This document shows, one piece after another, positions 11,001 to 18,710 of a DNA stretch of 47,752 nt. The first letter of the stretch is position 1, and each line of letters starts with the position of its first letter. The DNA lies in the IMG/VR virus record IMGVR_UViG_3300008110_000556, positions 1 through 47,752 of that record; one strand, written 5' to 3'. The stretch is from a virus. The position numbers and the translations under genes are program-made. A model generated the notes under the pieces. That model did no database searches. It saw only the letters and a list, made by a program, of their open reading frames with translations, and was not told the DNA's origin.

Positions 11001-13559
11001 CTAGGATTTAGAGCATTAGAAGATAACACAGCATCAAACAACACAGCAGTTGGTTTCTGTGCATTAAGAAGTAATACTACGGGTACATTTAATACAGCAC
11101 TTGGGCATACAGCTTTAAGATATAATACAACAGGAGCTCGTAATATTGCTATAGGTCACAATTCTTCACGTTCAAATACAGTAGGTAGCAATAATGTATC
11201 TGTAGGTTATCAATCATTATTTTCTAATATATTAGGTGATAACAATATTTCAATTGGATTGTGTGCTTTATTTTCAAATACAGCATCAAACAACACAGCA
11301 GTTGGTGCAAGTGCATTAAGAGCTAATACAACAGGTACAGAAAATACCGCTGTAGGTTTAAGTGCATTAAGATGTAATACAATAGGTGATCTCAATACAG
11401 CACTTGGTTCTAGTGCTTTAGAACAAAATACAACAGGTAGAGCAAATGTAGCTGTGGGGGTAAATGCATTAGCTTGTAATACTACAGGTAAGTATAACAC
11501 AGCTCATGGTTTGGCTGCTTTAAGACTTAACACAATAGGAGGGGGCAATACCGGTATAGGATTTTATGCCTTAAGAGCCAACACCGCATCCAACAATACA
11601 GCAGTTGGATTAAATGCTTTAGTAGCGAATACAACAGGTGCATATAACGTAGCAGTTGGGGCTGGTGCATTAGCCGCCAATATCGGAGGTCAACAAAATA
11701 TTGCTATGGGTAATAGTGCTTTAGCAAGTAATACCGCAGGTGTATTTAACATATCTATAGGCACATCAGCACTTCAAACAAACAGTACAGGTAACAATAA
11801 CGTTGCACTTGGACATCAATCTTTATTTAGCAATACAGCAGGTAATAACACTGCAGTAGGAACATATGCTCTTCGTCAAAACACAACAGGCACCAACAAC
11901 TCTGCATTTGGTTTATGTGCTTTAAGAAATAATACTACAGGTGCATACAACACAGCAGTTGGTTTCTGCACATTAAATGCTAATACAACTGGTGCATCTA
12001 ATGCTGGTTTTGGAGATAGTGCCTTGTTAAGTAATACTACAGGTGTTAGAAATACGGGTTTAGGCAACAGTACCTTAAGAGGAAATTCATCGGGAAATGA
12101 TAATACAGCTGTAGGTCATAATGCTTTAAGATGTAACACAACAGGTGTTAATAACACTGCAGTAGGTTCTAATGCTTTATACTCTAACGTAACAGGCTAC
12201 TGCAATACTGCACTTGGTTTCTGTGCATTAAGAAGTAATACTACAGGAGGTTTTAATACGGCCGTTGGATATGGAGCTTTAAGAGCTAATACAATAGGTC
12301 TTAGAAACGTAGCTGTAGGTATAAATTCATTATGTTCTAACACAACAGGTAATAACAACACTGCAGTAGGAGAATTTGCTTTAAGATATAATACAATTGG
12401 AATAAATAATACCGCAATAGGTATAAAAGCTTTAAGATCAAATACAACAGCATCAAATAATACTGCACTAGGTACAAGTGCACTCTATTGTAATACAACA
12501 GGTATTAACAATACTGCAGTAGGTGTATATTCACTTTTTTCCAATACAACAGGAGCATGCAACACAGCAGTAGGTTTCTGTGCATTAAGAGCTAATACTA
12601 CTGGTACACTAAGCACCGCAATTGGTTTATGTGCTTTAGCAGCTAACACATACGCTTCTCTTAATACTGCTATTGGAGCTTATGCTTTACGTTCTAATGT
12701 TGGAACAAATTATTTAGGTTGTTGTGGTAATGTTGCGGTAGGAACTAGATCTTTATGTTCTAATACTATAGGATTTGATAATGTTGCTGTAGGAAATGAT
12801 GCATTGTGTTCTAACACAATAGGTGATCGTAATGCTGCATTAGGTATGAGAGCCTTAGGAAGCAACACAACCGGTTTTGAGAATACAGCAATAGGCACAA
12901 ATGCCCTATTCAGCAATACAACCGGTACTAGAAACACTGCATTAGGTTGTGGTGCACTTAGAATAAATTCAACAGCATGTTGCAACACTGCATTAGGTAT
13001 GAATGCCCTAGAACTAAATACAACAGGAAATTGCAACACTGCAGTTGGTTTTGGTGCACAATGTAGTTTAGCAACTGGTGTAAATAATACAATAGCAGTA
13101 GGACATACAGCGTGTACTACAGCAACAACAGGTCATACAGTTTGGGGCAACAGTGGTAACAATCAATGTAACTGTGTTTACAAGGCATGGGAATTAGCAT
13201 CTGACTGTCGAGATAAAGCAAACATTCAAACACTTCCTACTAAATTAGGACTTCAATTCATCAATAAACTACGTCCTGTATCCTTTAATTGGGACTACAG
13301 AGACACTTACGTAAGAGAATGTAAATATAGTTACGGAGAAAAAGATGGATCATTTATAAGCGAGAAAAAGTCATATGGTGTAATTGCTCAAGAACTAAAG
13401 CAAACACTAGAAGAATTAGACGTTAAATTTGATGGTTTAGGGCATGATGAAGAAAAAGATGCTTATAGATTAGGTTACGAGGAACTAATCGCTCCGATCA
13501 TCAAAGCAATACAAGAGTTAAACACTAGATTAACAACAGTAGAAGAAAAGGTTGGATAA
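8076..13559 (+). CDS. Giant repeat tail fibre with C-terminal S74 intramolecular chaperone
   Basis: 1827 residues, paralogous to the fibre ending at 5799. Order: TGSLxVTG and TASFVLNAVSASFAT repeats (about 1-110), a block with QDIIVNGVNIGEGGGS nearly identical to the first fibre, about 90 of the 17-residue NTAVG/NTTG units (about 143-1665), then a peptidase-S74 (ICA) domain. The S74 start is S1709-D1710-C-R1712-D-K1714, matching the SDxRxK autoprocessing motif, followed by FINKLRPVSFNWD, YGVIAQELK and a C-terminal helix (LNTRLTTVEEKV). In the known family the chaperone trimerises the fibre and cleaves itself before the Ser, which would leave a 1708-residue fibre. Overlaps the preceding small gene by ATGA. 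Confidence 0.92.
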   Translation: MKIFSPNITGSLIVTGSINTITGSLTVTQGITGSLFGTASFAISASHAQNAATASFVLNAVSASFATNALSASFATSASLAQTANTASYVLNAVSASFAPIFPFTGSAQITGSLGVTGSINSSQDIIVNGVNIGEGGGSIATNTRIGTSALANNTTGNNNTALGRDALCANTTGCFNSAVGVSALCNNTTGRYNSALGVYALQANTTGISNSAVGVSALRCNTTGTCNSALGVSALFANTTGASNSAIGASTLRCNTTGTAQVAIGHEALCSSNFGSTSTNANVAVGYRALRANTTGINNTAVGTRALEVNTEGINNSAIGRYTLRSNTTGTSNSAVGVNALLNNTTGTFNSALGVNALCANTTGNAQVAIGYQALICSNFGSTSANANVAVGYRALRFNTIGAFNTAVGTRALELNTTGVSNVAIGRYSLSNNTIGANNSAIGAGALRYNTTGVSNSAVGVNTLRSNTTGTNNSALGVYALCANTTGTAQVAIGRDALCASNFGSTSTNANVAVGYRALRANTTGICNSAVGTRSLEANTTGGSNVAFGLYTLRNNTTGNFNSAVGVRALLYNTAGSSNTAMGLNALCINTLGNDNSAFGARSLRDNTTGTQNTAVGTDALRSNTIGVVNTAIGVNALAANTTGTRNTAIGFSSLCKNTAGACNVALGIYSLYNNTTGNNNIAIGHYSLFCNTVSDNTAVGTCALRSNTTGACNTAVGLNALCANTIGIRNTAVGFCTLRANTTGYNNTALGVYALRDNTTACGNTAIGDNALYRTTTGGYNVAIGKAALSFNCIGTYNVAVGMNSMLFTTGCNNTAIGARALQTNTTGRAQVAIGYQALCASNFGSTSATANVAVGYRALRANTTGTNNTALGTRALEANTTGANNTAVGLYALRSNTTGTQNTAVGQNSLVLNTTGGCNTGLGTSALGSNTIGTYNVAVGRGSLFGNTTGASNTAVGFNTLNANITGTNNTSLGFRALEDNTASNNTAVGFCALRSNTTGTFNTALGHTALRYNTTGARNIAIGHNSSRSNTVGSNNVSVGYQSLFSNILGDNNISIGLCALFSNTASNNTAVGASALRANTTGTENTAVGLSALRCNTIGDLNTALGSSALEQNTTGRANVAVGVNALACNTTGKYNTAHGLAALRLNTIGGGNTGIGFYALRANTASNNTAVGLNALVANTTGAYNVAVGAGALAANIGGQQNIAMGNSALASNTAGVFNISIGTSALQTNSTGNNNVALGHQSLFSNTAGNNTAVGTYALRQNTTGTNNSAFGLCALRNNTTGAYNTAVGFCTLNANTTGASNAGFGDSALLSNTTGVRNTGLGNSTLRGNSSGNDNTAVGHNALRCNTTGVNNTAVGSNALYSNVTGYCNTALGFCALRSNTTGGFNTAVGYGALRANTIGLRNVAVGINSLCSNTTGNNNTAVGEFALRYNTIGINNTAIGIKALRSNTTASNNTALGTSALYCNTTGINNTAVGVYSLFSNTTGACNTAVGFCALRANTTGTLSTAIGLCALAANTYASLNTAIGAYALRSNVGTNYLGCCGNVAVGTRSLCSNTIGFDNVAVGNDALCSNTIGDRNAALGMRALGSNTTGFENTAIGTNALFSNTTGTRNTALGCGALRINSTACCNTALGMNALELNTTGNCNTAVGFGAQCSLATGVNNTIAVGHTACTTATTGHTVWGNSGNNQCNCVYKAWELASDCRDKANIQTLPTKLGLQFINKLRPVSFNWDYRDTYVRECKYSYGEKDGSFISEKKSYGVIAQELKQTLEELDVKFDGLGHDEEKDAYRLGYEELIAPIIKAIQELNTRLTTVEEKVG
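8502..13074 (+). repeat. 51-bp tandem repeat array (17-aa NTAVG/NTTG units)
   Basis: Same unit as the array at 1855-4932; the span corresponds to about 90 units. Variant AQVAIGxxALxxSNFGSTS..NVAVGYRALR blocks occur near 8850, 9170, 9540 and 10565. Some units are shortened (ASNNTAVG lacking the TTG turn). Confidence 0.9.
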
Positions 13560-13586
13560 CCAAAAAAAATATATTACATTTAAGTT

Positions 13587-14243
13587 ATGCGAAGAGTTCT
13601 AATAGGTACACCATCATACGATGGTAGAATTGATGTGTGGTTTGCTAACTCCTTAGTTAGCACTGTAAAAATAGCCGAGAAAAAAGGTATATTTGTACAT
13701 GCAATCTACACCTCATACGATTCATTAATACAACGTGCACGAAATAGTCTATTCCGCCTTGCTTTGCAAGGTGGATATGACGATCTATTTTTTATTGATT
13801 CGGACTGTGAATGGGAACCAGAATGGTTCTTTAACCTGTTGGATCGACCAGAACCAATTGTAGGTGGGGCACTAATCAAAAAATCCGAAAAAGAAGGCTA
13901 TACCGTAAAGCTAACAGACAAACAATTAAAATATTCCCAAGACAAAAAATTAATAGAGGTTGATGGTGTAGGCACAGGCTTCATGAAAGTATCTAGATTT
14001 GCATTAGAAAAATTATGGGATATGTCCGACCCATACACATCTGAAGATGAAGAACACAGGATGATATGTGATATTAAAGTTGAAAACGGAGATTTGATAT
14101 CCGAGGACTATGTAATAGCAAACAAGTGGAAATCACTAGGCTACAAAATATGGCTAGATCCAACAATTACACTCAACCATATAGGTATTAAAAAATATAC
14201 CGGTGATTTTGCTAAATTCATTAAAAATATAGGATATGAATGA
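13587..14243 (+). CDS. GT-A type glycosyltransferase
   Basis: 218 residues. It begins with a nucleotide-sugar type strand (MRRVLIGTPSYDGRID) and has FFIDSDCEW with the D71-S-D73 metal-binding DxD motif typical of GT-A folds. VGTGFMKVSR and SEDYVIANKW further on match the acceptor/base region of GT2-like phage glycosyltransferases. It would transfer a sugar from a nucleotide donor in the host cytoplasm; donor and acceptor cannot be read from sequence. First gene of the modification cassette, directly after the fibre gene; it overlaps the next gene by 8 bases. Confidence 0.8.
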   Translation: MRRVLIGTPSYDGRIDVWFANSLVSTVKIAEKKGIFVHAIYTSYDSLIQRARNSLFRLALQGGYDDLFFIDSDCEWEPEWFFNLLDRPEPIVGGALIKKSEKEGYTVKLTDKQLKYSQDKKLIEVDGVGTGFMKVSRFALEKLWDMSDPYTSEDEEHRMICDIKVENGDLISEDYVIANKWKSLGYKIWLDPTITLNHIGIKKYTGDFAKFIKNIGYE

Positions 14244-15153
14244 TAAACCAATGGGCGGAACAGAGTTGATGTATGAGGAGTTAATGAAACGATTACCTCA
14301 AGAATACAAAGATAAATTCTCTATATTTACATATCCAGCAAATGCAGATGATACTAAATACTCTATATATTGGAACCATTTATCATACGATCAACCTTCA
14401 GTTCAATTCCTATCTGAACCGACCAATGTAGATAAAATCAACAATTTTGTGTTTATATCACATTGGCAATCCGAGCAGTTCCGTAAGGTATATAACGTCC
14501 CGGGCTACAAAACCCAAGTAATAAAAAATGCATGTTTTGACGTAGAACAACGAAAAACTGGCCCTAGAGAAAAAGTAAAAATATGCTATACCTCTACACC
14601 TTGGAGAGGATTAGATGTGCTATTGCATGCGTGGGAATTAGCAAATACTACAGATTGTGAACTACACGTATTTTCTAGTACAAAAATATACGGTAAAGAT
14701 TTTGCAATCAACAACGAAAACTATTATCAAGAATTGTACGACAAATGCGAGGCGCTAGAAGGAGTAGTGTACAGAGGATTTGTTTCAAACGAAGAGTTAA
14801 GGAAAGAACTTTCTAGCTTTGATATACTAGCCTATCCTTGCACATTTGAGGAAACTTCATGTATAGCTGTAATAGAGGCATTATCTGCCGGATTAAGAGT
14901 AGTAACATCAAATCTAGGAGCATTACCTGAAACAACTGAAGGTTGGGCTAGAATCTATCCTTATTTAGCAAATAAAAAGTTACATGCTTTACATTTTGCT
15001 GATATATTGGAGGAGGAGATAAACAAGATTAAAAGTGGAGAATTAGATTCACATCTAGAACTTCAAAAACAGGTATATGCACCCCGATGGAGCTGGGATC
15101 AAAGAATTAAAGAATGGATAAGCTATTTAAATACATTAACCCCAAAAGGGTAA
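14236..15153 (+). CDS. GT-B glycosyltransferase, GT4-like
   Basis: 305 residues, shorter than usual GT4 enzymes (about 350-400). It has an N-terminal MGGTELMYEEL segment (GGxxE-type), a Rossmann start (KVKICYTSTPWRGLDVLLHAWEL) and the donor-binding E206-x7-E214 motif in FEETSCIAVIEALSAG followed by VVTSNLGALPE. These are hallmarks of glycosyltransferase group 1 (GT4). It starts inside the end of the preceding glycosyltransferase (ATGAATGA), indicating coupled translation. Likely extends or initiates a glycan on a phage or host surface molecule; target unknown. Confidence 0.82.
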   Translation: MNDKPMGGTELMYEELMKRLPQEYKDKFSIFTYPANADDTKYSIYWNHLSYDQPSVQFLSEPTNVDKINNFVFISHWQSEQFRKVYNVPGYKTQVIKNACFDVEQRKTGPREKVKICYTSTPWRGLDVLLHAWELANTTDCELHVFSSTKIYGKDFAINNENYYQELYDKCEALEGVVYRGFVSNEELRKELSSFDILAYPCTFEETSCIAVIEALSAGLRVVTSNLGALPETTEGWARIYPYLANKKLHALHFADILEEEINKIKSGELDSHLELQKQVYAPRWSWDQRIKEWISYLNTLTPKG

Positions 15154-15722
15154 TAGATGTAGGAGCACACGTAGGGAACTTTACTAAACAAATCTACTAC
15201 AAGTATCCAACTTGCGAAATTGTAATGGTAGAAGCCAACCCAAACTGTGAACAATATCTAAGACTTTTAGGTAAACCATATGACATGGTTGCTTTGTCCC
15301 ACAAAGAAGGATATGGAGATTTATATATAGAAAAAATAAACCCAACTCCAACTGGTGCTTCTTTATATAAAGAAAACACAGAGTGGTATGGAGAAGGCAA
15401 ATACGAAACTATAAAAGTACCTACCTCAACACTAGATGCTAAAAACTATTTCCCCAACCAATCTATAGATTTACTTAAATTAGATACTCAGGGAGCAGAA
15501 TTAGACATATTAAACGGGGGACAAGAAACATTAAAACGTACACAGTATGCTTTAATAGAAACTTCACTAGCAGAATACAATCAAGGTGCTCCTATGATTG
15601 ATAAAATAGTAGATAAAATGAACGAATGTGGATTTCATATAGTTGATATAATAGAGTATCATATTTATAATGGATTAATCTTCCAGATGGACATTTTATT
15701 TAAGAAAAACCAATATTTATAA
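15114..15722 (+). CDS. FkbM-family SAM-dependent methyltransferase
   Basis: 202 residues, overlapping the previous gene by 40 bases. Motif I is V13-IDVGAHVGNFT, followed by the acidic motif-II strand VMVEANP, then IDLLKLDTQGAELDILNGG and YALIETSLAEYN, the typical FkbM (Methyltransf_21) core. FkbM enzymes O-methylate sugars or related small molecules; with glycosyltransferases on both sides, methylation of a transferred sugar is the simplest role. The C-terminus overlaps a candidate late promoter (15714-15722). Confidence 0.85.
   Translation: MDKLFKYINPKRVIDVGAHVGNFTKQIYYKYPTCEIVMVEANPNCEQYLRLLGKPYDMVALSHKEGYGDLYIEKINPTPTGASLYKENTEWYGEGKYETIKVPTSTLDAKNYFPNQSIDLLKLDTQGAELDILNGGQETLKRTQYALIETSLAEYNQGAPMIDKIVDKMNECGFHIVDIIEYHIYNGLIFQMDILFKKNQYL
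15714..15722 (+). promoter_or_regulatory. Candidate late promoter motif TATTTATAA
   Basis: ATATTTATAAT at the very end of the methyltransferase gene, 24 bases before the ATG at 15747. Same motif as in front of several tail genes. Confidence 0.5.
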
Positions 15723-15746
15723 TAAACATTTAAACACAATAAAACT

Positions 15747-16091
15747 ATGATCTTTGGTCAAATCAATCCTGTACTTAGCATGGTTAAACAGGATACCCTA
15801 TTTAACCCAACTCCAGAATTTATCACTGGTTCTTACATGACTGCGGTTGCAAATCAATATGCTTTGGGAGCCCATCAAGTAAATTTCCGCGTAATGTACG
15901 GAGAATGTATCTTTGAAAACGGAAGCGTAGTAGATTTTAAAGTTATCCACGCAGACAATGTAGTACTTTCTGGTAGCGCTATTGAAACTTGGGGAACAGA
16001 TGATTCTATTATTTTAGAAGCTATTGCCGCAGAGCAAGGAACTACTGTTGATGCTATTGTATCTGGCAGCATGAAGAACGGTATGTTCTAA
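15747..16091 (+). CDS. Unrecognised protein with its own late-type promoter
   Basis: 114 residues, soluble, no signal peptide or membrane segment. The C-terminal part (TWGTDDSIILEAIAAEQGTTVDAIVSG) looks like a small alpha/beta fold; the middle (VNFRVMYGECIFENGSVVDFKVIH) is beta-rich. Preceded by the late-promoter motif at 15714 and followed by another at 16106, so it may be an abundant late product, possibly structural. It interrupts the glycan-modification genes. I do not recognise a family. Confidence 0.6.
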   Translation: MIFGQINPVLSMVKQDTLFNPTPEFITGSYMTAVANQYALGAHQVNFRVMYGECIFENGSVVDFKVIHADNVVLSGSAIETWGTDDSIILEAIAAEQGTTVDAIVSGSMKNGMF

Positions 16092-16105
16092 TATAATTTG
16101 TAAAC

Positions 16106-16114
16106 TATTTATAT
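16106..16114 (+). promoter_or_regulatory. Candidate late promoter, variant TATTTATAT
   Basis: CTATTTATATAAAG lies 6 bases upstream of the sulfotransferase ATG (16121). It differs from the common TATTTATAA at the last base and is unusually close to the start, so it is a weaker candidate than the others. Confidence 0.35.
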
Positions 16115-16120
16115 AAAGTT

Positions 16121-16942
16121 ATGCTTAAAAAAGTGTTTTATAATAGCTCTTTACCAAGAGCAGGTTCTACTTTAATCCAAAATATACTAGGACAGAATCC
16201 AGACATCCATACAACCCCAACATCGGGGTTGTTTGAGATGATGACTACATGCCGAACATTGTTTTCAAATGGGATTGAGTTTAAAGCCCAAGATGTAAAA
16301 CAAATGGAAGATGGTTTTAAAGGATTCTTGAAAGAAGGTATTTACGGATTTTACAACAACATCACAGACAAACCCTACGTTATAGATAAATCCAGGGGTT
16401 GGGGAATGGAACGCGACTTTATAAACGCGTACGACCCCAACCCCAAAATTATCTGTATGGTGCGAGATCTTAGAGCCATCTATGCTTCTTTAGAAAAGAA
16501 ATACAGAAGTAACCCACTAGTAGAAACCAACATTGCAAATTGGGGGGATTTAACAGGAACTACTACAGACAAACGTATGCTAGTTTGGGCTAACAACCCA
16601 CCAATAGGCCCTTCAATGGATAGGCTATACCAAACATTGGTAGCAGGTACTCACCAACATATTTTATTTGTTAAATTTGAAGAATTATGTATAGATCCAG
16701 AATCTCAAATGAAACGTATCTACGATTATCTAGAAATTCCATATTTCAAACACGACTTTGATAATATTGAACAGATAACCTATGAAGATGATAAATGGTA
16801 TGGTATATTTGGGGATCATGTTATTAGAGGTAAATTAAAGCCTGTTAAAAACGATTTTTACGAGGTACTAGGATCAAATGCCTGTAAAATAATTGAAGAT
16901 AATAATAGATGGTTTTTTAACGATTTCGGGTATCAAATATAA
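16121..16942 (+). CDS. PAPS-dependent sulfotransferase
   Basis: 273 residues. The N-terminal S10-LPRAGSTLIQNIL segment matches the 5'-phosphosulfate binding loop (PSxGSTxL type), and PKIICMVRDLRAIYASLEKKYR matches the 3'-phosphate binding strand-helix (RDxRxxxxS) of the sulfotransferase superfamily. WFFNDFGY near the end is typical of Sulfotransfer_3-like proteins. It would move sulfate from PAPS to a hydroxyl of a sugar or protein Tyr. An APS-kinase-like gene sits one gene downstream, a plausible source of PAPS. The acceptor is not deducible; the neighbouring glycosyltransferases and fibres are candidates. Confidence 0.85.
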   Translation: MLKKVFYNSSLPRAGSTLIQNILGQNPDIHTTPTSGLFEMMTTCRTLFSNGIEFKAQDVKQMEDGFKGFLKEGIYGFYNNITDKPYVIDKSRGWGMERDFINAYDPNPKIICMVRDLRAIYASLEKKYRSNPLVETNIANWGDLTGTTTDKRMLVWANNPPIGPSMDRLYQTLVAGTHQHILFVKFEELCIDPESQMKRIYDYLEIPYFKHDFDNIEQITYEDDKWYGIFGDHVIRGKLKPVKNDFYEVLGSNACKIIEDNNRWFFNDFGYQI

Positions 16943-16946
16943 AAAA

Positions 16947-17909
16947 ATGAATATAGGTTACAAGACAGAAACAGATTTGCTAAAAGAAGAAACACTAGCA
17001 GTTCTAGAAGACAAGTCCAACGACAGTACTAAGTATGTTGTATGGCACATTGAAGGAGGGTTAGGTAAAAATGTAGCAGCTACAGCTCTTATCTCTTCAA
17101 TAAAACAAAAACATCCGGATAGAAAATTAATCCTTGTGGTATCGTACCCCGAAGTATTCCTAAACCATCCAGACATTCATAGGGTATATAGAGTGGGAGC
17201 AACATCTTATTTTTATGATGATTATATCAAAGATAAAGATACAGTTGTATATAAACACGAACCATACTTTCAATCTGATCATATAATGCGTAAAAAACAT
17301 TTGATCGAAAACTGGTGCGATCTGTTAGGAATTAAATTCGAAAAACAATTGCCTATTTTATACCCAAATATGCTACAAAAGGATATGGCATACGGGTGGA
17401 AACGTGATAAACCTACTATGGTTTTGCATACTAATGGAGGTCCACTTACGCAAAACAATCTATATTCTTGGACCCGAGATATGCCATATGGTGTAGCCCA
17501 AGCTATTGCTGAAAAATACTCAAACAAATACCATATTATCCAAATAGGTAGAGATGAAAGACAAGCAGTACCTGGAGTAGAGTTTGTAAATGTTCAAATG
17601 ACTAACCACGAGCTATTCAGCATGCTAGTTTTATCGGATAAACGTGTGTTAATCGATTCAAGCTTGCAACATGCGGCGGCCGCAATGCAATTAAAATCAA
17701 CAGTATTGTGGGTTGGTACTACCCCTAAAAACTTTGGATATGAAATGCATTCAAATATTGTAGCTAATCCACCTAAGGGTAATGTAAAAATGATCGATTC
17801 CTATTTGTTCGATTACTCTTTTGATGGTATCTTCCATGAATGTCCTTATATGGATATGAATGAAATGTTTAATATTAACGATATCTTTAAATCAATAGAT
17901 GCACAATGA
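16947..17909 (+). CDS. GT9/heptosyltransferase-like glycosyltransferase
   Basis: 320 residues from ATG 16947, 4 bases after the sulfotransferase stop; an upstream in-frame ATG (16893) would overlap that gene and adds a segment that does not look native. The N-terminal EGGLGKNVAATALISSIK fits the GT9 GGLGD-type loop, and the C-terminal half has VLHTNGG, HIIQIGRDE, VLIDSSLQHAAAAMQLKSTV and LWVGTTP, closely following the D(S/T)xxxHxAAA donor-site pattern of ADP-heptose:LPS heptosyltransferases. Third glycosyltransferase of the cassette; the stop overlaps the next gene by 4 bases. Donor sugar unknown. Confidence 0.78.
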   Translation: MNIGYKTETDLLKEETLAVLEDKSNDSTKYVVWHIEGGLGKNVAATALISSIKQKHPDRKLILVVSYPEVFLNHPDIHRVYRVGATSYFYDDYIKDKDTVVYKHEPYFQSDHIMRKKHLIENWCDLLGIKFEKQLPILYPNMLQKDMAYGWKRDKPTMVLHTNGGPLTQNNLYSWTRDMPYGVAQAIAEKYSNKYHIIQIGRDERQAVPGVEFVNVQMTNHELFSMLVLSDKRVLIDSSLQHAAAAMQLKSTVLWVGTTPKNFGYEMHSNIVANPPKGNVKMIDSYLFDYSFDGIFHECPYMDMNEMFNINDIFKSIDAQ

Positions 17910-18322
17910 TAACAGTTTTGTTTGGTCAACCCCATTCCGGAAAGTCTACTTTAGCTAATGAGCTAAAAGGACACAATATAGACGGAGATAAATTAAGAGA
18001 ATTATTTAAAAACAAAAACTTCACTCGTGAAGGTCGTATACAAAACCTAAACAGAGCCAGCGATATTGCCCACTACTTAAATAGTACAGGAACAGATGTG
18101 GTTTTGTCTTTGGTATACCCCTATAAAGAAGCAAGAGATTACTTAAGAAGTTTGACTAGCGAAGTAAAGTTCGTACATTTAACCTACGAGGTAGATAGAG
18201 GTAGAGAACAATATCACGTATCGGATTTTGAATATCCACAAGATGAAGATGTACTACATTTAAATACTGAATGGCTAGAAATAAACGATTGTATAAAACA
18301 AATTTTAGAATATGTGGGATAA
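17906..18322 (+). CDS. APS kinase (CysC)-like P-loop kinase
   Basis: 138 residues with an N-terminal Walker A G7-QPHSGKST15, then NIDGDKLRELFKNKNFTREGRIQNLNRASDIAHYL, which follows the APS-kinase pattern DGDxxR..l....FsxxxRxxNxxR, and VVLSLVYPYKEARDYLR, matching the family strand VxxAxISPxxxxR. Known CysC proteins are about 200 residues, so this is a compact version with a trimmed C-terminus. Expected reaction: adenylylsulfate + ATP to PAPS, the donor for the upstream sulfotransferase. Starts by ATGA overlap with the previous gene and overlaps the next by 11 bases. A generic nucleotide or polynucleotide kinase is the alternative. Confidence 0.72.
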   Translation: MITVLFGQPHSGKSTLANELKGHNIDGDKLRELFKNKNFTREGRIQNLNRASDIAHYLNSTGTDVVLSLVYPYKEARDYLRSLTSEVKFVHLTYEVDRGREQYHVSDFEYPQDEDVLHLNTEWLEINDCIKQILEYVG

Positions 18323-18710
18323 AAAATTACACGTTAAATCATCATTGACCAAAAAACCAAATCAATGGTCTTTGTTTATAGGCAGATGGCAACCTTTACA
18401 TGAAGGGCACAAACAATTGTTCCGCCAAGTAATAGATGAAGGTGGTAAAGTGTGTGTTGCCATTAGAGAAGTAGAAATAGATGATAAAAATCCATTTACC
18501 TCTCACGATATAATGCTTAATATTGCTAGAGAAATGCAAACCGAAATCCGAGCCGGCAAACTAAAAGTAATCACTATACCAGATATCTGTTCAGTTGAAT
18601 TTGGTAGAGGAGTAGGATACGATATTATAGAACATATCCCACCACAAGAAATAGCTGAAATATCTGCTACTAAAATAAGAGAAGATTTACGTACAAATGG
18701 TAAGCTTTAA
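18312..18710 (+). CDS. Cytidylyltransferase-like nucleotidyltransferase (HxGH)
   Basis: 132 residues. LFIGRWQPLHEGHKQLF carries the H30-x-G-H33 nucleotide-binding signature, and ISATKIRE near residue 118 matches the second family motif ISxTxxR. It belongs to the HIGH-type nucleotidyltransferases (NadM, phosphopantetheine and glycerol-phosphate transferases). Substrate is uncertain: an NMN adenylyltransferase-like role is the family default. Sandwiched between an APS-kinase-like gene and DUF2061, it might instead make an activated intermediate for the cassette. It is not a canonical ATP sulfurylase, whose motif is QxRNPxHxxH. Overlaps both neighbours (11 and 14 bases). Confidence 0.75.
   Translation: MWDKKLHVKSSLTKKPNQWSLFIGRWQPLHEGHKQLFRQVIDEGGKVCVAIREVEIDDKNPFTSHDIMLNIAREMQTEIRAGKLKVITIPDICSVEFGRGVGYDIIEHIPPQEIAEISATKIREDLRTNGKL

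Noticed and set aside
1674-13039. Many minus-strand open frames with VVLxxxAxxPTAVL repeats
   Set aside because: They are the reverse reading of the NTAVG/NTTG repeat DNA; codon periodicity belongs to the plus-strand fibres and none has a plausible start context.
1-13559. CRISPR array from regularly repeated DNA
   Set aside because: Repeats are diverged, in-frame 51-bp coding units without unique spacers, so they are protein repeats.
15662-15670. A further TATTTATAA match
   Set aside because: It encodes H-I-Y-N in the methyltransferase, is not before a start, and is best seen as an AT-rich chance match.
18312-18710. ATP sulfurylase assignment for the nucleotidyltransferase
   Set aside because: It has the HxGH and ISxTxxR motifs of the cytidylyltransferase-like family rather than the sulfurylase QxRNPxHxxH motif, and is too short; the sulfate link rests on context only.
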